Shown: positions 34,100 through 45,613, counted from the stretch's first letter. The stretch is 64,000 nucleotides of DNA from Sweltsa coloradensis (GCA_024449915.1 JAMZAV010000896.1:186001-250000); one strand, 5' to 3'. Numbers and translations are program-made. Notes: generated from the letters alone by a model not told the origin.

Positions 34100-36827
34100 T
34101 AGTCAAGCGGATAAGAGGGCAATACAAGAACAATTAGGGGTTTTGTGGTAGAGGTCTGAATTTTGGACTGTATACTCAGAACAATATTCTAAGAAAATTG
34201 CCTCGAGGTGCCATGACAAAATTCGTCCGGTTAAGGGGGTGGAAGGGGTTGAAATAATGGCATTTTTAAAAATTCGCAAATTCAAATATCAAACTAAATT
34301 TAATCCTAATATTACAAAATTAATACATATTGTAGATAAAAGTCCAAAATTTAATAAAAAAAAATACATATTACCATATATGTATATCTAAGCAGATTTT
34401 ACACCCTTTGACTTTTATTAACAAATTTTCGCACTGTGCTGGGAGGATTGGCCTACCAGACGTGGGTTTTGTGATAGGGCCGTGAATTTTCCCTAAAATA
34501 CTCAGAAGAGTGTTCTCTAAAAAAATGGCTCGAGGTGCCCTCAAAAAAGTTGCTTGCTTATAGGAGAAAAATGGGGTGTACTAAAAGGGGTTGATAACAC
34601 TAAAATAAATAAATCTGTATTCAAATATAATATTAAGGACGCCAAATTAACATTTATTGTAGATTAAGATCTTAAGTTTAATTTAAAAAATTAAAATTTC
34701 ACCATATATGTAAATTCTGATCAGATTATGCGCCCTGACCACTTTTCATAAATTTACTCAATATTAACGAAAGGTATCGTGTTGCCTCCCAAATTATTCC
34801 TTTATTACGAATTAGGACGAAAAGAACATTTTGCAAGCCTTGGGTACATTTTCACACAATGGACTTTGACCCATTTTCACACATTTACTCAAGATTAACG
34901 AAAGTGTATAGTGTGACCACTCGTTTTGCCCCAAATTTATGCCATAATACGAATTAGGACGAAAATAAGTTTTTAAAACCTTGGGTACATTTTTACACAA
35001 ACGAACTTTGACCCTTTTTTTTTACAAATTTACTCAAAAATAACGAAAGTTTATCGTGTTGACCACTCGTTTAATCCCAAATTATGTCAATAATACGAAT
35101 TAGGACGATTTTTTTTTTGTAATACCTTGGGCATATTTTCACGCAATGGACTCTGATCCATTTTCTAACAATAAGCGTCAAATAGCCTATTTAGAGTAAC
35201 CTAACAATTTGGTGGTTTTGTAGTCGAGTGTCAACACACCTATTAGATCAAAATAGTACATTCATGATGTGTGAATCATGTACTGTGAATACTGGCCGCT
35301 TTGCAAACGCTATTATAATATAGCCACGTTGATGGATGAGTCTTTTTTGGTCAATCGATCCTCCATTTTATATAGTCTTAATACTGTTTTCTTGTTATAA
35401 GTGTTTTGAATAAAAGATCAGTAAATTGGTAGTAAGTTATATAAACTTGTCAAAATATCTTCTTTAAAAGCACAGTTATTGGTGTTATACAAATAGGTAC
35501 AGTATATTTATTTTATTAGTGCACGGGAAGTCGTAGATTTGTTCCATAACACTTTCCGAATTTAATTTTCATTTAGATTTTTATTGAGTTATTTACACAA
35601 GGAATATTCACAATAGCCCGGGAACGAGGCCCTGCAATGGTAACAGGAATATTGGTTATGATTAAACATTGCCTGTTAACTGTAACGATAACGGGAAGCT
35701 ATTGCCAGGCTATTATAGAGCAGCCCTAAATTTGACAAATTATTTACGAGTATGTTACCTTGTGCGCGTTGTACGATTTAATAAAATGAAACTTAAATGT
35801 TGTAAACATTTGTATTTGAAAATGTGATTGTAGCCCAAAAAAAATGGGTTAAAAAAAATCGTCCTAATCCGTATTATTGACATAATTTGGGATTAAACGA
35901 GTGGTCATACTATACACTTTCGTTAATCTTGAGTAAATGTGTGAAAATGGGTCAAAGTCCATTGTGTGAAAATCTACCCAAGGCATGGCAAAATGTTCTT
36001 AACGTCCTAATTCGTAACATTGGAATAATTTGGGACAAAACAAGTGGTCACAAAATGGGTCAAAGTCCATTGTGTGAAAATGTACCCAAGGCATTGCAAA
36101 ATGTTCTTTTCGTCCTAATTCGTAATATAGGAATAATTTGGGACAAAACAAGTGGTCACACGATACACTTTCGTTAATATTGAGTAAATTAATGAAAGTG
36201 GTCAGGGCGCATAATCTGATCAGATTTACATAAATGGTAAAAATTTTAATTTTTAAATTAACTTAAGATCTTAATCTACAATAAATGTTAATGTTGGCGT
36301 CCTTAATTATATTTGAATACAGATTTATTTATTTTTAGTGTTATCAACCCCTTTTAGTACACCCCATTTTCTCCTATAAGCAAGCAACTTTTTTGAGGGC
36401 ACCTCGAGCCATTTTTTAGAGAACACTCTTCTGAGTATTTTAGGGAAAATTCACGGCCCTATCACAAAACCCACGTCTGGTAGGCCAATCCTCCCAGCAC
36501 AGTGCGAAAATTTGTTAATAAAAGTCAAAGGGTGTAAAATCTGCTTAGATATACATATATGGTAATATGTATTTTTTTTATTAAATTTTGGACTTTTATC
36601 TACAATATGTATTAATTTTGTAATATTAGGATTAAATTTAGTTTGATATTTGAATTTGCGAATTTTTTAAAAAATGCCATTATTTCAACCCCTTCCACCC
36701 CCTTAACCGGACGAATTTTGTCATGGCACCTCGAGGCAATTTTCTTAGAATATTGTTCTGAGTATACAGTCCAAAATTCAGACCTCTACCACAAAACCCC
36801 TAATTGTTAGCCTTATCCGCCTAGCTA
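34100..36827. mobile_element. 2.7-kb foldback (long inverted repeat) transposon
   Basis: The left arm (34100 to about 35165) is the reverse complement of the right arm (about 35840-36827). Compare tccggttaagggggtgg at 34217 with ccacccccttaaccgg at 36705. Ends are tagtcaagcggataag and cttatccgcctagcta. A 3-bp CAG flanks it. The inner part of each arm holds tandem units of about 130-155 bp around acgaattaggacga. No transposase frame; non-autonomous. Confidence 0.88.
35166..35839. other. Unpaired centre of the foldback element
   Basis: About 670 bp not repeated in the arms. AT-rich, no coding and no other repeat recognised. Confidence 0.55.
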
Positions 36828-37304
36828 CAGAGCATGGCTCTGCTAATCGTAAAAGGCGATTAAAGAGAAAAAGTCCACCTCGCAAACATCAGCTAGAAAG
36901 AGCAGAATATCTAACTCCCCGAAACTAGAGGCGAGCTCTGGCAATCGTCGTCGGGGACCTTGCCCCATTCCCTTGACGACCCCCCGGCGACGATGACAAC
37001 GACATAACGAACGATGACAAAGACGATGACGACCGCGACATGAGAAATCCCCCTTCCTCCCCTTACCCGTGGCTGGTTCTGACCCAGCATGGGCCCCTCC
37101 TCCCCCCCCCCCTTAGACTAGAGTGGTGCATTATGACCTAACGGTTGACGCGTCCTTTATCCAAATAAACCAAAAAACGGGATAAAAGAGACAAACAATA
37201 TAAATCAAAGAATCGTTATGTTTGAAGAACACGTTGAATGTCATAATCTGCTGTTCAATTAGTGTTTTTGTGTTAAATAAATAAATAAATAAAAATAAAT
37301 CAGC

Positions 37305-37560
37305 CGTCAAGGTCCCCGGTAGGATAGGCCCAGAGCATGGCTTTGCTAATCGTAAAAGGCGAGGAAAGCAGAAAAGTAAATCTCGCAAACATCAGCTTCA
37401 GCTAGTAGGGAGTGTGTTACTACCTGAAACTAGAGGCGAGCTCTGGCAATCGGGGAGACAACACGATGACGAGCGCAACGTGAGAACGCCTCTCCTTTTC
37501 CCCCTCATATCATAAAGGCTTAAGCGGCGCATTATGACCTAACGGTTGTCGCGTCCTTAA
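37305..37560 (+). mobile_element. Family S, shortened, cut by a palindromic MITE
   Basis: Head reads gtccccggtaggataggcc. The middle is mostly deleted (atcggggagacaacacgatgac). The tail reaches gcgtccttaa, where the MITE entered. Confidence 0.8.
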
Positions 37561-38184
37561 GGCTATTCCCACCGCGTTTTTCTATTTTCCAAAATATGCT
37601 ACTAAGTTAAAATATAGTGAATGGCTTTGAAACATGGCTATTTTAGAAAATCAAAAATATTTTTTCCAAATTTTTCTGATCCGGTACACGGCCAATATAG
37701 CCACCTCAAAATAATTTCAAACTTCAATTCGCCAGGGCACACCATTCAACGTACGGTGTTGTGCTTTTGTGACATTAATTTTTAACTGTTTTTCTATGGA
37801 CTGACTGAGAGAAAAAGATTATTTTAACAATTGTCTTTCCAGCGAATTTTTTCGTTTGGCGGTATTTTGTACCGATTAGTACCGCCAAACGAAAAAATTT
37901 GCAGGAAAAGACAATTGTTAAAATAAATCTGTTTTCTCTCAGTCAGTCCAAAGAATAACAGTTGAAAATTAATGTCACAAAAGCACAACACCCTACGTTG
38001 AATGGTGTGCCCTGGCGAATTGAAGTTTAAAATTATTTGAGGTGGCGATATTGGCCGAGAACCGGATCAGAAAAATTTGGAAAAAATATTTTTGATTTTC
38101 CAAAATAGCCATGTTTCAAAGCCATTCACTATATTTTGACTTAGTAGCATATTTTGGAAAATAGAAAAACGCGGTGGAATAGCC
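37561..38184. mobile_element. 624-bp palindromic MITE with TTAA duplication
   Basis: The two halves (about 305 bp each, centre near 37873) are near-perfect inverted repeats from ggctattcccaccgcg to cgcggtggaatagcc. TTAA lies on both sides (37557-37560, 38185-38188). TTAA targets are known for piggyBac and Kolobok transposons; the ends here do not look like piggyBac. No coding. Confidence 0.87.
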
Positions 38185-38325
38185 TTAAGTTGAAGAATCC
38201 CAAAAATAAATATTAAATAATCTCAAACGGATATTAGCGGCAATAGCGCATACGTTTACGTCTCACTTTTAATCGCAGGCCTGATATTTCAATGTAGTCA
38301 AATAAAATTATATGCCAACAGCAAC

Positions 38326-38540
38326 GAAATTTAATTCGCATCATACACATTATTTTTTTCATTCACATACATAACTTTTATTTTGCTATTACTATTATTA
38401 TCATTTTTTTTGTTATTTATATACTTGTAAAACAATATAATCATCAAAAACACCATTAACTCATCTCATCAACTTCCATTATCACAGGAGGCGCAATATG
38501 ACCTAACCGGTTGAAGCGCCCTAGTTTCTCACGTCGTCGT
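38326..38540 (+). mobile_element. Family L 3' end
   Basis: UTR from aatttaattcgcatcatac to caggaggcgcaatatgacc and cacgtcgtcgta. Confidence 0.85.
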
Positions 38541-39030
38541 ATTTTTCCAGTTTGTATTTCGAATCAGAAGTTTTGAAAACCGGACATTACAATTTCGAAC
38601 CCTAAAAATTCACGGTTTGAAACGTCATAATTACCCTATCGTCTCAAGTAGTAATAAATAAATAAATAGGAGACTCGAGCGAAAATAGCACCATACTAAA
38701 AACATGAGTAGCCTATTAGACTAAGAGCTGACAGGGTAACAAGATTAACACGTCTAGCGCAAACAAGAGACTGTGATTTCACCAGAGAACTCAAGAAGAG
38801 AGGCCACTTCAACCGCTTCAGCTCCATACTTCAACGTAACTTTGCGTCAAAAAGAACTCGAGACTTATAAAACGTGACCATTGCTTGGAAAGTTGAAGTG
38901 GGAAACTGTAGTTACCGTGTTGTGATGGATGTGATAGCGCAGTGCCGGAACCTTGATGTATGATTCAGGAATCAGGAGGAAGATTTGATTTACTAGTAAC
39001 TGATTCTGATAGAGGTCCAATGTTATTTCA

Positions 39031-39033
<3 letters not shown>
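38541..39033. other. Intron sequence, nothing identified
   Basis: No clear feature. The part 38700-38900 is less AT-rich (agaggccacttcaaccgc), but neither strand has a supported frame. Confidence 0.45.
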
Positions 39034-39094
<61 letters not shown>

Positions 39095-39097
39095 TTA
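39034..39097 (+). repeat. (ATT)n microsatellite, 3' side of the R4/Dong copy
   Basis: Nearly pure ATT trinucleotides. On the minus strand these are the TAA repeats following the LINE 3' end. Confidence 0.95.
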
Positions 39098-40253
39098 TTG
39101 GATGTATTTCATACAAACTCGGTTAAAACCGGAGCTAACATGTTGTACGGACTTACGTCAAGTACTTCCATGTGTACCTATTACATACATTATTACTTTT
39201 GTCTTAACTCTAACTAAAATAAGTCATTTATAAATTGTAATATTGTTTGTAGATGATGTTTTCTTTCTGCTGTGTACGGTCGTGGCCGATTTCTCGTCGC
39301 CATCCTAGCATTTGCTCTTCGGACTATGGGAAACCACGAAAACCATGTCAGGATGGAAGCTGTCTCGGAATCTCGAAGTATCATTCTTAGTTTAGAAATT
39401 TACGAACTATTCTACACGTGTTGAGTATTACTGCCTTTTGAGTCTCGATGTATACATTGGGTTGAAGATCTAGTTGTTTAATGCTTTCATGTAGCTTCTT
39501 CGGTATGATGCCGTTGGCTGATATAATGAATGGGATTGTATTTACCTTTTTCTGTTTCCACATCTTCTTGATCTCAATTGCAAGTTCACTATACTTGTCA
39601 ATTTTTTTCTTCCACGTGGTCTCGACGTTATGGCACATTGGGATAGCAACGTCGATAAGGGTAGTTTCTTGTTTCTTCTTGTCAATTATTATTAAATCCG
39701 GTCTGTTGTGATGTATCGTTTGGTCTGTTATAACTGTGCGGTCGTAATATAATTTGTAATCTTTACTATCTAGTACTTTCTCTGGTTTGTATTTGTAGTA
39801 AGGTGTGTGTGTGTCAATGAGGTTGTACTTGATTGCTAGTTTTTGATGAATAATGTTAGCTACTTGGTTATGTCTGTAGAGGTAATCTGTTTGACATAGT
39901 GACTTGCACCCGGATATGATGTGTTCGATTGTTTCACCCTTTGCACTACATTTTCTACATTGATCGTTTACTGTCGCATCTTGTATTATGTATTTTTTAT
40001 AATTGTTCGTCGCAATCACTCTGTCTTGAATAGCCATCATAAAACCTTCTGTTTCTCCAAATAGTTCCCCGTTATTTAACCACCTATTTGATGCTTTAAT
40101 ATCTACGTGACCTTTGTGTAGTTCATCATAATGTCTCTTGTGTAGGGTCTTTTCTGAGAGACGTAACTCTTTTGAAGCGTCAGTTATGAGTTTCCCTTGT
40201 AGATTGACATTTTTGTTTGCTAGATTGAGTGGAGTTAATGATTTGTCAGCTAG

Positions 40254-40256
<3 letters not shown>
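39098..40256 (-). mobile_element. 5'-truncated R4/Dong-type LINE inserted in TAA repeats
   Basis: The element lies between (TAA)n tracts, given on the + strand as (ATT)n. It includes the C-terminal ORF and about 290 bp of 3' UTR (39098-39386). Dong/R4 relatives are known to insert in TAA repeats, which fits what is seen. Confidence 0.82.
39387..40256 (-). CDS. R4/Dong-type LINE ORF, C-terminal 289 aa
   Basis: An uninterrupted frame ending in TAA. A CCHC segment (CX2CX8HX4C, CRKCSAKGETIEHIISGC) lies near residues 99-116. A restriction-like endonuclease domain follows near residues 184-235: RPDLIIIDKK, then LIDVAIP with its Asp, then a Lys-rich helix (KKKIDKYSELAIEI). This CCHC-plus-endonuclease end marks R2/R4/NeSL-group LINEs. 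The reverse transcriptase is missing because the copy is 5' truncated exactly at a TAA microsatellite. The lack of stops suggests a recent insertion. Confidence 0.85.
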
Positions 40257-40327
<71 letters not shown>

Positions 40328-40330
40328 TTT
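40257..40330 (+). repeat. (ATT)n microsatellite, 5' side of the R4/Dong copy
   Basis: ATT repeats with one ATTT slip. The other half of the interrupted target microsatellite. Confidence 0.95.
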
Positions 40331-40410
40331 TTTATTTTTTTTTCGTTTCTCGGCATAATTGTGCAAAACATTAAAACGTATTTTTAAAAGGTACTTCCCG
40401 CTGCTGGTTC

Positions 40411-40795
40411 CCCCGTCTGGGCCAGGGGTAGAATTAACCCAGAGCATGGCTCTGCTAAAAAAGGCGATTCAAGAGAAAAAGTCCATCACTCAAACATCAA
40501 CTAGTAAGAAGGGTAGTATATTACATCCCGAATCTAAAGGGCGAGCTCTGGCCATCGTCGTCGGGTACCTTGCCCTCTCCCTCTTCCCTTCACGACCTCC
40601 CCGACGACGATGACAATGACACTACGAAGATGACGGTGACAAAGATAGATGACGACCGCGACGTGAGAACCCCCCTTTTCCTCTACCTATACCCGTGGCT
40701 GGTTCTGACCAGCATGGGCCCCACCTCCCCATATCCCCTAGACTTAAGTGGTGCATTATGACCTAACGGTTGACGCGTCCTTAATCCAAATAAAC
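40411..40795 (+). mobile_element. Family S, full length
   Basis: Head gtctgggccaggggtag. The acidic frame (DLPDDDDNDTT) is readable here. Tail complete. Confidence 0.88.
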
Positions 40796-40811
40796 CAAAA
40801 AATTAGTTACT

Positions 40812-41640
40812 GATTCTCCGTAGAGAAGGGGTGGTATTGTCCTGAATTCGAATAGGCCACACACGTCTAACTCACGAATATCTCTTAACCAGAGAGCAGG
40901 TTATTCCCAGATGTGACACATGTGATGTACCTTTTACCGTACATTATAATATGTTAGCAGAGTGTACCAAATATGATGCCTTGCGCACGCAATTTGATCT
41001 CTCCCAATTATATGAAGAGCTTCTATCGTATGATAACGGCGACAAACTGTCTAAATATCTCATCCAAAGTAATCTATTTAACAATATTTAATTCACATCA
41101 TACACATTTATTTTATTTATATATTTCCATTCACATACATTAACTTTTCTTTTGCTATTATTATCATTTTATTATTATACACATAGAAAACAATATAATC
41201 TTTAATCATTAATCACACCCCAGTCTGGAGAAAAAGTCCACCTCGCAAACATCAGCTAGAATGAAGGGTTGTATTTTACTCACCGAAAATAGAGGCAAGC
41301 TCTGGCAGTCGTCGTCGGGGACCTAGCCCCCATCCCTTGACGACCCCTCGACGACGATGACGACAATGACACCACGAACGATGACGAAGACAATGACGAC
41401 CGCGAAGTGAGAACCCCCTCTCCTCCCCTTAACCCGTGGCTGGTTCTGACCAGCATGGGCTCTCTCCCCTTCCTCCCCTCTAGGTTAGAGTGGTGCATTA
41501 TGACCAAACGGTTGACGCGTCCTTATTCCAAATAAACCAAAACACACCTACATTAACTCATCTCATTAACTTTCAATATCACAGGCGGCGCAATATGACA
41601 TAACCGGTTGAAGCGTCCTAGTTTCTATTGTCGTCTTTAT
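40812..41640 (+). mobile_element. Family L split by an S copy
   Basis: L starts in the ORF (ctccgtagagaaggggtgg), runs into the UTR to about 41216 and resumes at about 41541 (aaaacacacctacattaac). It ends ttgaagcgtcctagtttc. Confidence 0.83.
41221..41535 (+). mobile_element. Family S inside L, head mostly deleted
   Basis: cagtctgg jumps to agaaaaagtccacctcgc; the rest is complete. Confidence 0.82.
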
Positions 41641-42005
41641 TCTTTCGGCACTTTTCATCGTTATAGTTATTTAAATTTAACATATTTATAACTCGATTAT
41701 TCAACGTCCTGAATCTAAATAACTCGTTTATTTTATGTTTAAAAAATGTTTTGACATAGATTTTGTGGCTTGAAGCGTACTTTTTTGGAACACAGAAACG
41801 CGCTGTCATTGGTCATTAAATATGAAATAATCAGCTCTACACGGGCGATGATGCCATTCAAATACATGATTTAGACTCGATTTTATCCGAGATTTTGCAC
41901 AACTGCATTGCACTCGGCTATGCAAATCTATTGAAAATGGATTCTTACATTACCTGGTATCATATTCGAAATGATACGATCAAGAATAAACATTGGATTT
42001 TATAC

Positions 42006-42580
42006 CCCGTCTGGGCCCGGAGTAGAATTGGCCCAGAGCATGGCTCTGCTAATCGTAAAATGCGAAGAGAAAAAGTCAACCTCGCAAACATCAGCTAGTA
42101 TTAAGGGTAGTATAGTACTCCCCGAATCTAGAGGCGAGCTCTGGCGGTCGTCGTTGGTGAACATTCCCTTCCCCTTGACAACCTCCCCGACGACGAAGAC
42201 AATGGCAACACGGACGATGACACAGACGAAGACGGCCACGACGTGGGGGAACCACCAATCCCTGCCCTCCCCGTACCCTCCCTTTCCCCCTGTCCTTTGC
42301 CTGAGCCCGGCCTGATTTCGCCACAGACCACAGGCCCCCCCGACCCGACCCCGGCAATGATCACGCCCCGGCCCCTTGCCCCCGGCCACCTACTCCCATG
42401 CCCTCCCCTTGCTTGTGGCTGGTTCTGACCAGCACAAGCCTGTCCACCCCGCGTCTCCCCACACGTCACCCCTTACGTTCCTCCCTTTGGAAAATATATA
42501 GTTATAAACTAACTAATAAACTACATTATCACAGGAGGCGCAATATGACCTAACGGTTGACGCGCCCTTAAACCTAATAA
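42006..42580 (+). mobile_element. Family S, long GC-rich B subtype
   Basis: Normal head, then an enlarged GC-rich part (cccggcctgatttcgcc and following). The frame 42132-42428 is open for 98 codons (DNLPDDEDNGNTDDD, then Pro-rich). The end is unusual: an L-like cacaggaggcgcaatatg leads into the S-like gttgacgcgcccttaaacc. Confidence 0.82.
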
Positions 42581-42674
42581 AAATAAACATAAACATCAAC
42601 ATCGAAACTGTTTATATGTTGAATTATATGAGCAACTAAAAAAAAATATATAAAAAATCTCATACAAATAGCCC

Positions 42675-43062
42675 CCGTCTGGGCTTGGAACCCCGTCTGG
42701 GCCCGGGGTGGATTTGGCCCAGAGCATGGCTCTGCTTATCGTAAAAGGCGACTCAAGAGAATAATTCCACCTCGCAAACATCAGCTAGTAAGAGCGGAGT
42801 ATATTATTACTCCCCGAAACTAGAGGCGAGCTCTGGCAATCGTCGTCGGGGACCTGGACCCCTTCCCTTGACGACCCCTCGACGACAATGACACAACGAA
42901 CGATGATAAAGACGATGACGACCGCGACTTGAGAAACCCCCCTTACCTTCCCCTTCCCTTGGCCGGTTCTGACCATGTTGACCCCACTTCCTCATATCCC
43001 CTAGGCTTTAGAGTGGTGCATTATGACCTAACTGTTGACGCGGCCTTTTTTCAATAAAATAA
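42675..43062 (+). mobile_element. Family S with doubled head
   Basis: The head starts twice: cccgtctgggcttgg, then ccccgtctgggcccgggg. Otherwise complete. Confidence 0.85.
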
Positions 43063-43074
43063 CATTAGAACTGA

Positions 43075-43495
43075 AATCGGATATCTCTTAAACCAGAGAT
43101 TAGGTTGTTCCCAGATGTGACACAAGTGCATCATTATGTTTTCCAGAATGTACCAAATATGAAGCCTTTCGAACGTTATTTAATCTCTTCCAATCTTATG
43201 AAGAACTTCTATCATTTGATAACGGCTACAAACTTTCTAAATTTCTCATTCAAAGTAGTTCTTTAACTAAAAATTAATTCACATCATACACATTTTAAAA
43301 ATTTACATATTTCTATTCAAATAAATAATTTTGTTTTGCTACTACTAACATCACCATCATTTTCTTTTCTCATATATACACTTAAGAAAGTATATAATCA
43401 TCAAACACAACATTTACTCATCATATTATTAACTTTCAATATCACAGGCAGCACAATATGACATAACCGGTTGAAGCGTCCTAGTTTCTATTGTC
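43075..43495 (+). mobile_element. Family L 3' end (spans the unit junction)
   Basis: Diverged ORF part (ctcttaaaccagagattagg) and UTR. The terminal block has gcagcacaatatgacataacc. The duplication boundary lies within it. Confidence 0.83.
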
Positions 43496-43632
43496 GTCTT
43501 TATTCTTTCGGCACTTTTCATCGTTATAGTTATTTAAATTTAACATATTTATAACTCGATTATTCAACGTCCTGAATCTAAATAACTCGTTTATTTTATG
43601 TTTAAAAAATGTTTTGACATAGATTTTGTGGC

Positions 43633-43868
43633 TTGAAGCGTACTTTTTTGGAACACAGAAACGCGCTGTCATTGGTCATTAAATATGAAATAATCAGGCT
43701 CTACACGGGCGATGATGCCATTCAAATACATGATTTAGACTCGATTTTATCCGAGATTTTGCACAACTGCATTGCACTCGGCTATGCAAATCTATTGAAA
43801 ATGGATTCTTACATTACCTGGTATCATATTCGAAATGATACGATCAAGAATAAACATTGGATTTTATA
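43633..43868 (+). pseudogene. Unidentified coding-like fragment (HTH-like start)
   Basis: About 79 codons open up to the S head. The start (HRNALSLVIKYEIIRLYTG) resembles the first helix of CENP-B/pogo-type helix-turn-helix proteins, but the rest (DLDSILSEILHNC, SYITWYHIRNDT) does not continue that match clearly. An acceptor-like gttttgacatag precedes it. In unit 1 (41770-42005) a missing G breaks the frame. A Tigger/pogo remnant and an unrelated exon are both possible. Confidence 0.3.
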
Positions 43869-44444
43869 CCCCGTCTGGGCCCGGAGTAGAATTGGCCCAG
43901 AGCATGGCTCTGCTAATCGTAAAATGCGAAGAGAAAAAGTCAACCTCGCAAACATCAGCTAGTATTAAGGGTAGTATAGTACTCCCCGAATCTAGAGGCG
44001 AGCTCTGGCGGTCGTCGTTGGTGAACATTCCCTTCCCCTTGACAACCTCCCCGACGACGAAGACAATGGCAACACGGACGATGACACAGACGAAGACGGC
44101 CACGACGTGGGGGAACCACCAATCCCTGCCCTCCCCGTACCCTCCCTTTCCCCCTGTCCTTTGCCTGAGCCCGGCCTGATTTCGCCACAGACCACAAGCC
44201 CCCCCGACCCGACCCCGGCCATGATCCCGCCCCGGCCCCTTGCCCCCGGCCACCTACTCCCATGCCCTCCCCCTGCTTGTGGCTGGTTCTGACCAGCACA
44301 AGCCTGTCCACCCCGCGTCTCCCCACGTCACCCCTTACGTTCCTCCTCTTTGGAAAATATATAGTTATAAATTAACTAATAAACTACATTATCACAGGAG
44401 GCGCAATATGACCTAACGGTTGACGCGCCCTTAAACCTAATAAA
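43869..44444 (+). mobile_element. Family S, B subtype, duplicate
   Basis: Copy of 42006-42580 in unit 2, with a few substitutions in the Pro-rich part (atgatcccgccc for atgatcacgccc). Frame open at 43996-44292. Confidence 0.82.
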
Positions 44445-44537
44445 AATAAACATAAACATCAACATCGAAACTGTTTATATGTTGAATTATATGAGCAACT
44501 AAAAAAAAATATATAAAAAATCTCATACAAATAGCCC

Positions 44538-44925
44538 CCCGTCTGGGCTTGGAACCCCGTCTGGGCCCGGGGTGGATTTGGCCCAGAGCATGGCTCTGCT
44601 TATCGTAAAAGGCGACTCAAGAGAATAATTCCACCTCGCAAACATCAGCTAGTAAGAGCGGAGTATATTATTACTCCCCGAAACTAGAGGCGAGCTCTGG
44701 CAATCGTCGTCGGGGACCTGGACCCCTTCCCTTGACGACCCCTCGACGACAATGACACAACGAACGATGATAAAGACGATGACGACCGCGACTTGAGAAA
44801 CCCCCCTTACCTTCCCCTTCCCTTGGCCGGTTCTGACCATGTTGACCCCACTTCCTCATATCCCCTAGGCTTTAGAGTGGTGCATTATGACCTAACTGTT
44901 GACGCGGCCTTTTTTCAATAAAATA
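44538..44925 (+). mobile_element. Family S with doubled head, duplicate
   Basis: Copy of 42675-43062; one more C in the first head. Confidence 0.85.
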
Positions 44926-44938
44926 ACATTAGAACTGA

Positions 44939-45365
44939 AATCGGATATCTCTTAAACCAGAGATTAGGTTGTTCCCAGATGTGACACAAGTGCATCATTA
45001 TGTTTTCCAGAATGTACCAAATATGAAGCCTTTCGAACGTTATTTAATCTCTTCCAATCTTATGAAGAACTTCTATCATTTGATAACGGCTACAAACTTT
45101 CTAAATTTCTCATTCAAAGTAGTTCTTTAACTAAAAATTAATTCACATCATACACATTTTAAAAATTTACATATTTCTATTCAAATAAATAATTTTGTTT
45201 TGCTACTACTAACATCACCATCATTTTCTTTTCTCATATATACACTTAAGAAAGTATATAATCATCAAACACAACATTTACTCATCATATTATTAACTTT
45301 CAATATCACAGGCAGCGCAATATAACCTAACCGGTTGAAGCGCCCTAGTTTCTCACGTCGTCGTC
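44939..45365 (+). mobile_element. Family L 3' end after unit 2
   Basis: Same as 43075-43495 until the last 50 bp, where the standard end (cctaaccggttgaagcgcc, cacgtcgtcgtcg) replaces the altered one. Confidence 0.84.
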
Positions 45366-45613
45366 GATTGGTTTACTCCAGAATTTTAACCTGGTATTTA
45401 TACCCGAGGTACCAACCCCTGGTTAAGGCGGTGATTATACTTTACACAAGTCTCAAAGCTTAGATCAATGCTAATATGCCCTTTAGAAGTTGAATAATAT
45501 ATAGACGATTTGTTTTCTAAAAAATACACCAAACACCCGCAAAGTGTTCTCAAAAATACCAGTTTGTAAAACTCTACATATTCAAAAGTACTGAAAATTA
45601 AATAGCATTTTAC

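Larger units (their letters stand above)
34072..37168 (+). mobile_element. Family S copy split by a foldback element
   Basis: The S head is at 34072-34099 (ccccgtctgggcccggg ... ttggcccag) and the rest at 36831-37168 (agcatggctctgc ... tail). Removing 34100-36827 and one CAG restores ggcccagagcatgg exactly. Confidence 0.9.
41571..43433 (+). repeat. 1.86-kb tandem duplication, unit 1
   Basis: From tttcaatatcacaggc in an L UTR to the same motif in the next. Contains an L end, a 240-bp unique piece, an S-B copy, an S copy and most of an L copy. Nearly identical to unit 2, with isolated changes (for example one G missing near 41834). Confidence 0.93.
43434..45297 (+). repeat. 1.86-kb tandem duplication, unit 2
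   Basis: Second unit. Both boundaries lie in the same L UTR motif, as expected from unequal crossing-over between L copies. Confidence 0.93.

Noticed and set aside
35166..35839. Transposase in the centre of the foldback element
   Set aside because: No frame of useful length in either direction; the element is non-autonomous.
34812..36177. Frames containing ECSHYTLSLILSKCVK-like repeats
   Set aside because: They come from tandem units in the foldback arms and appear on both strands because the arms are inverted.
41618..43672. Identical 63-codon minus frames (MTARFCVPKKY) in both units
   Set aside because: Identity is due to the tandem duplication; the frame is antisense to the other fragment and has no motif.
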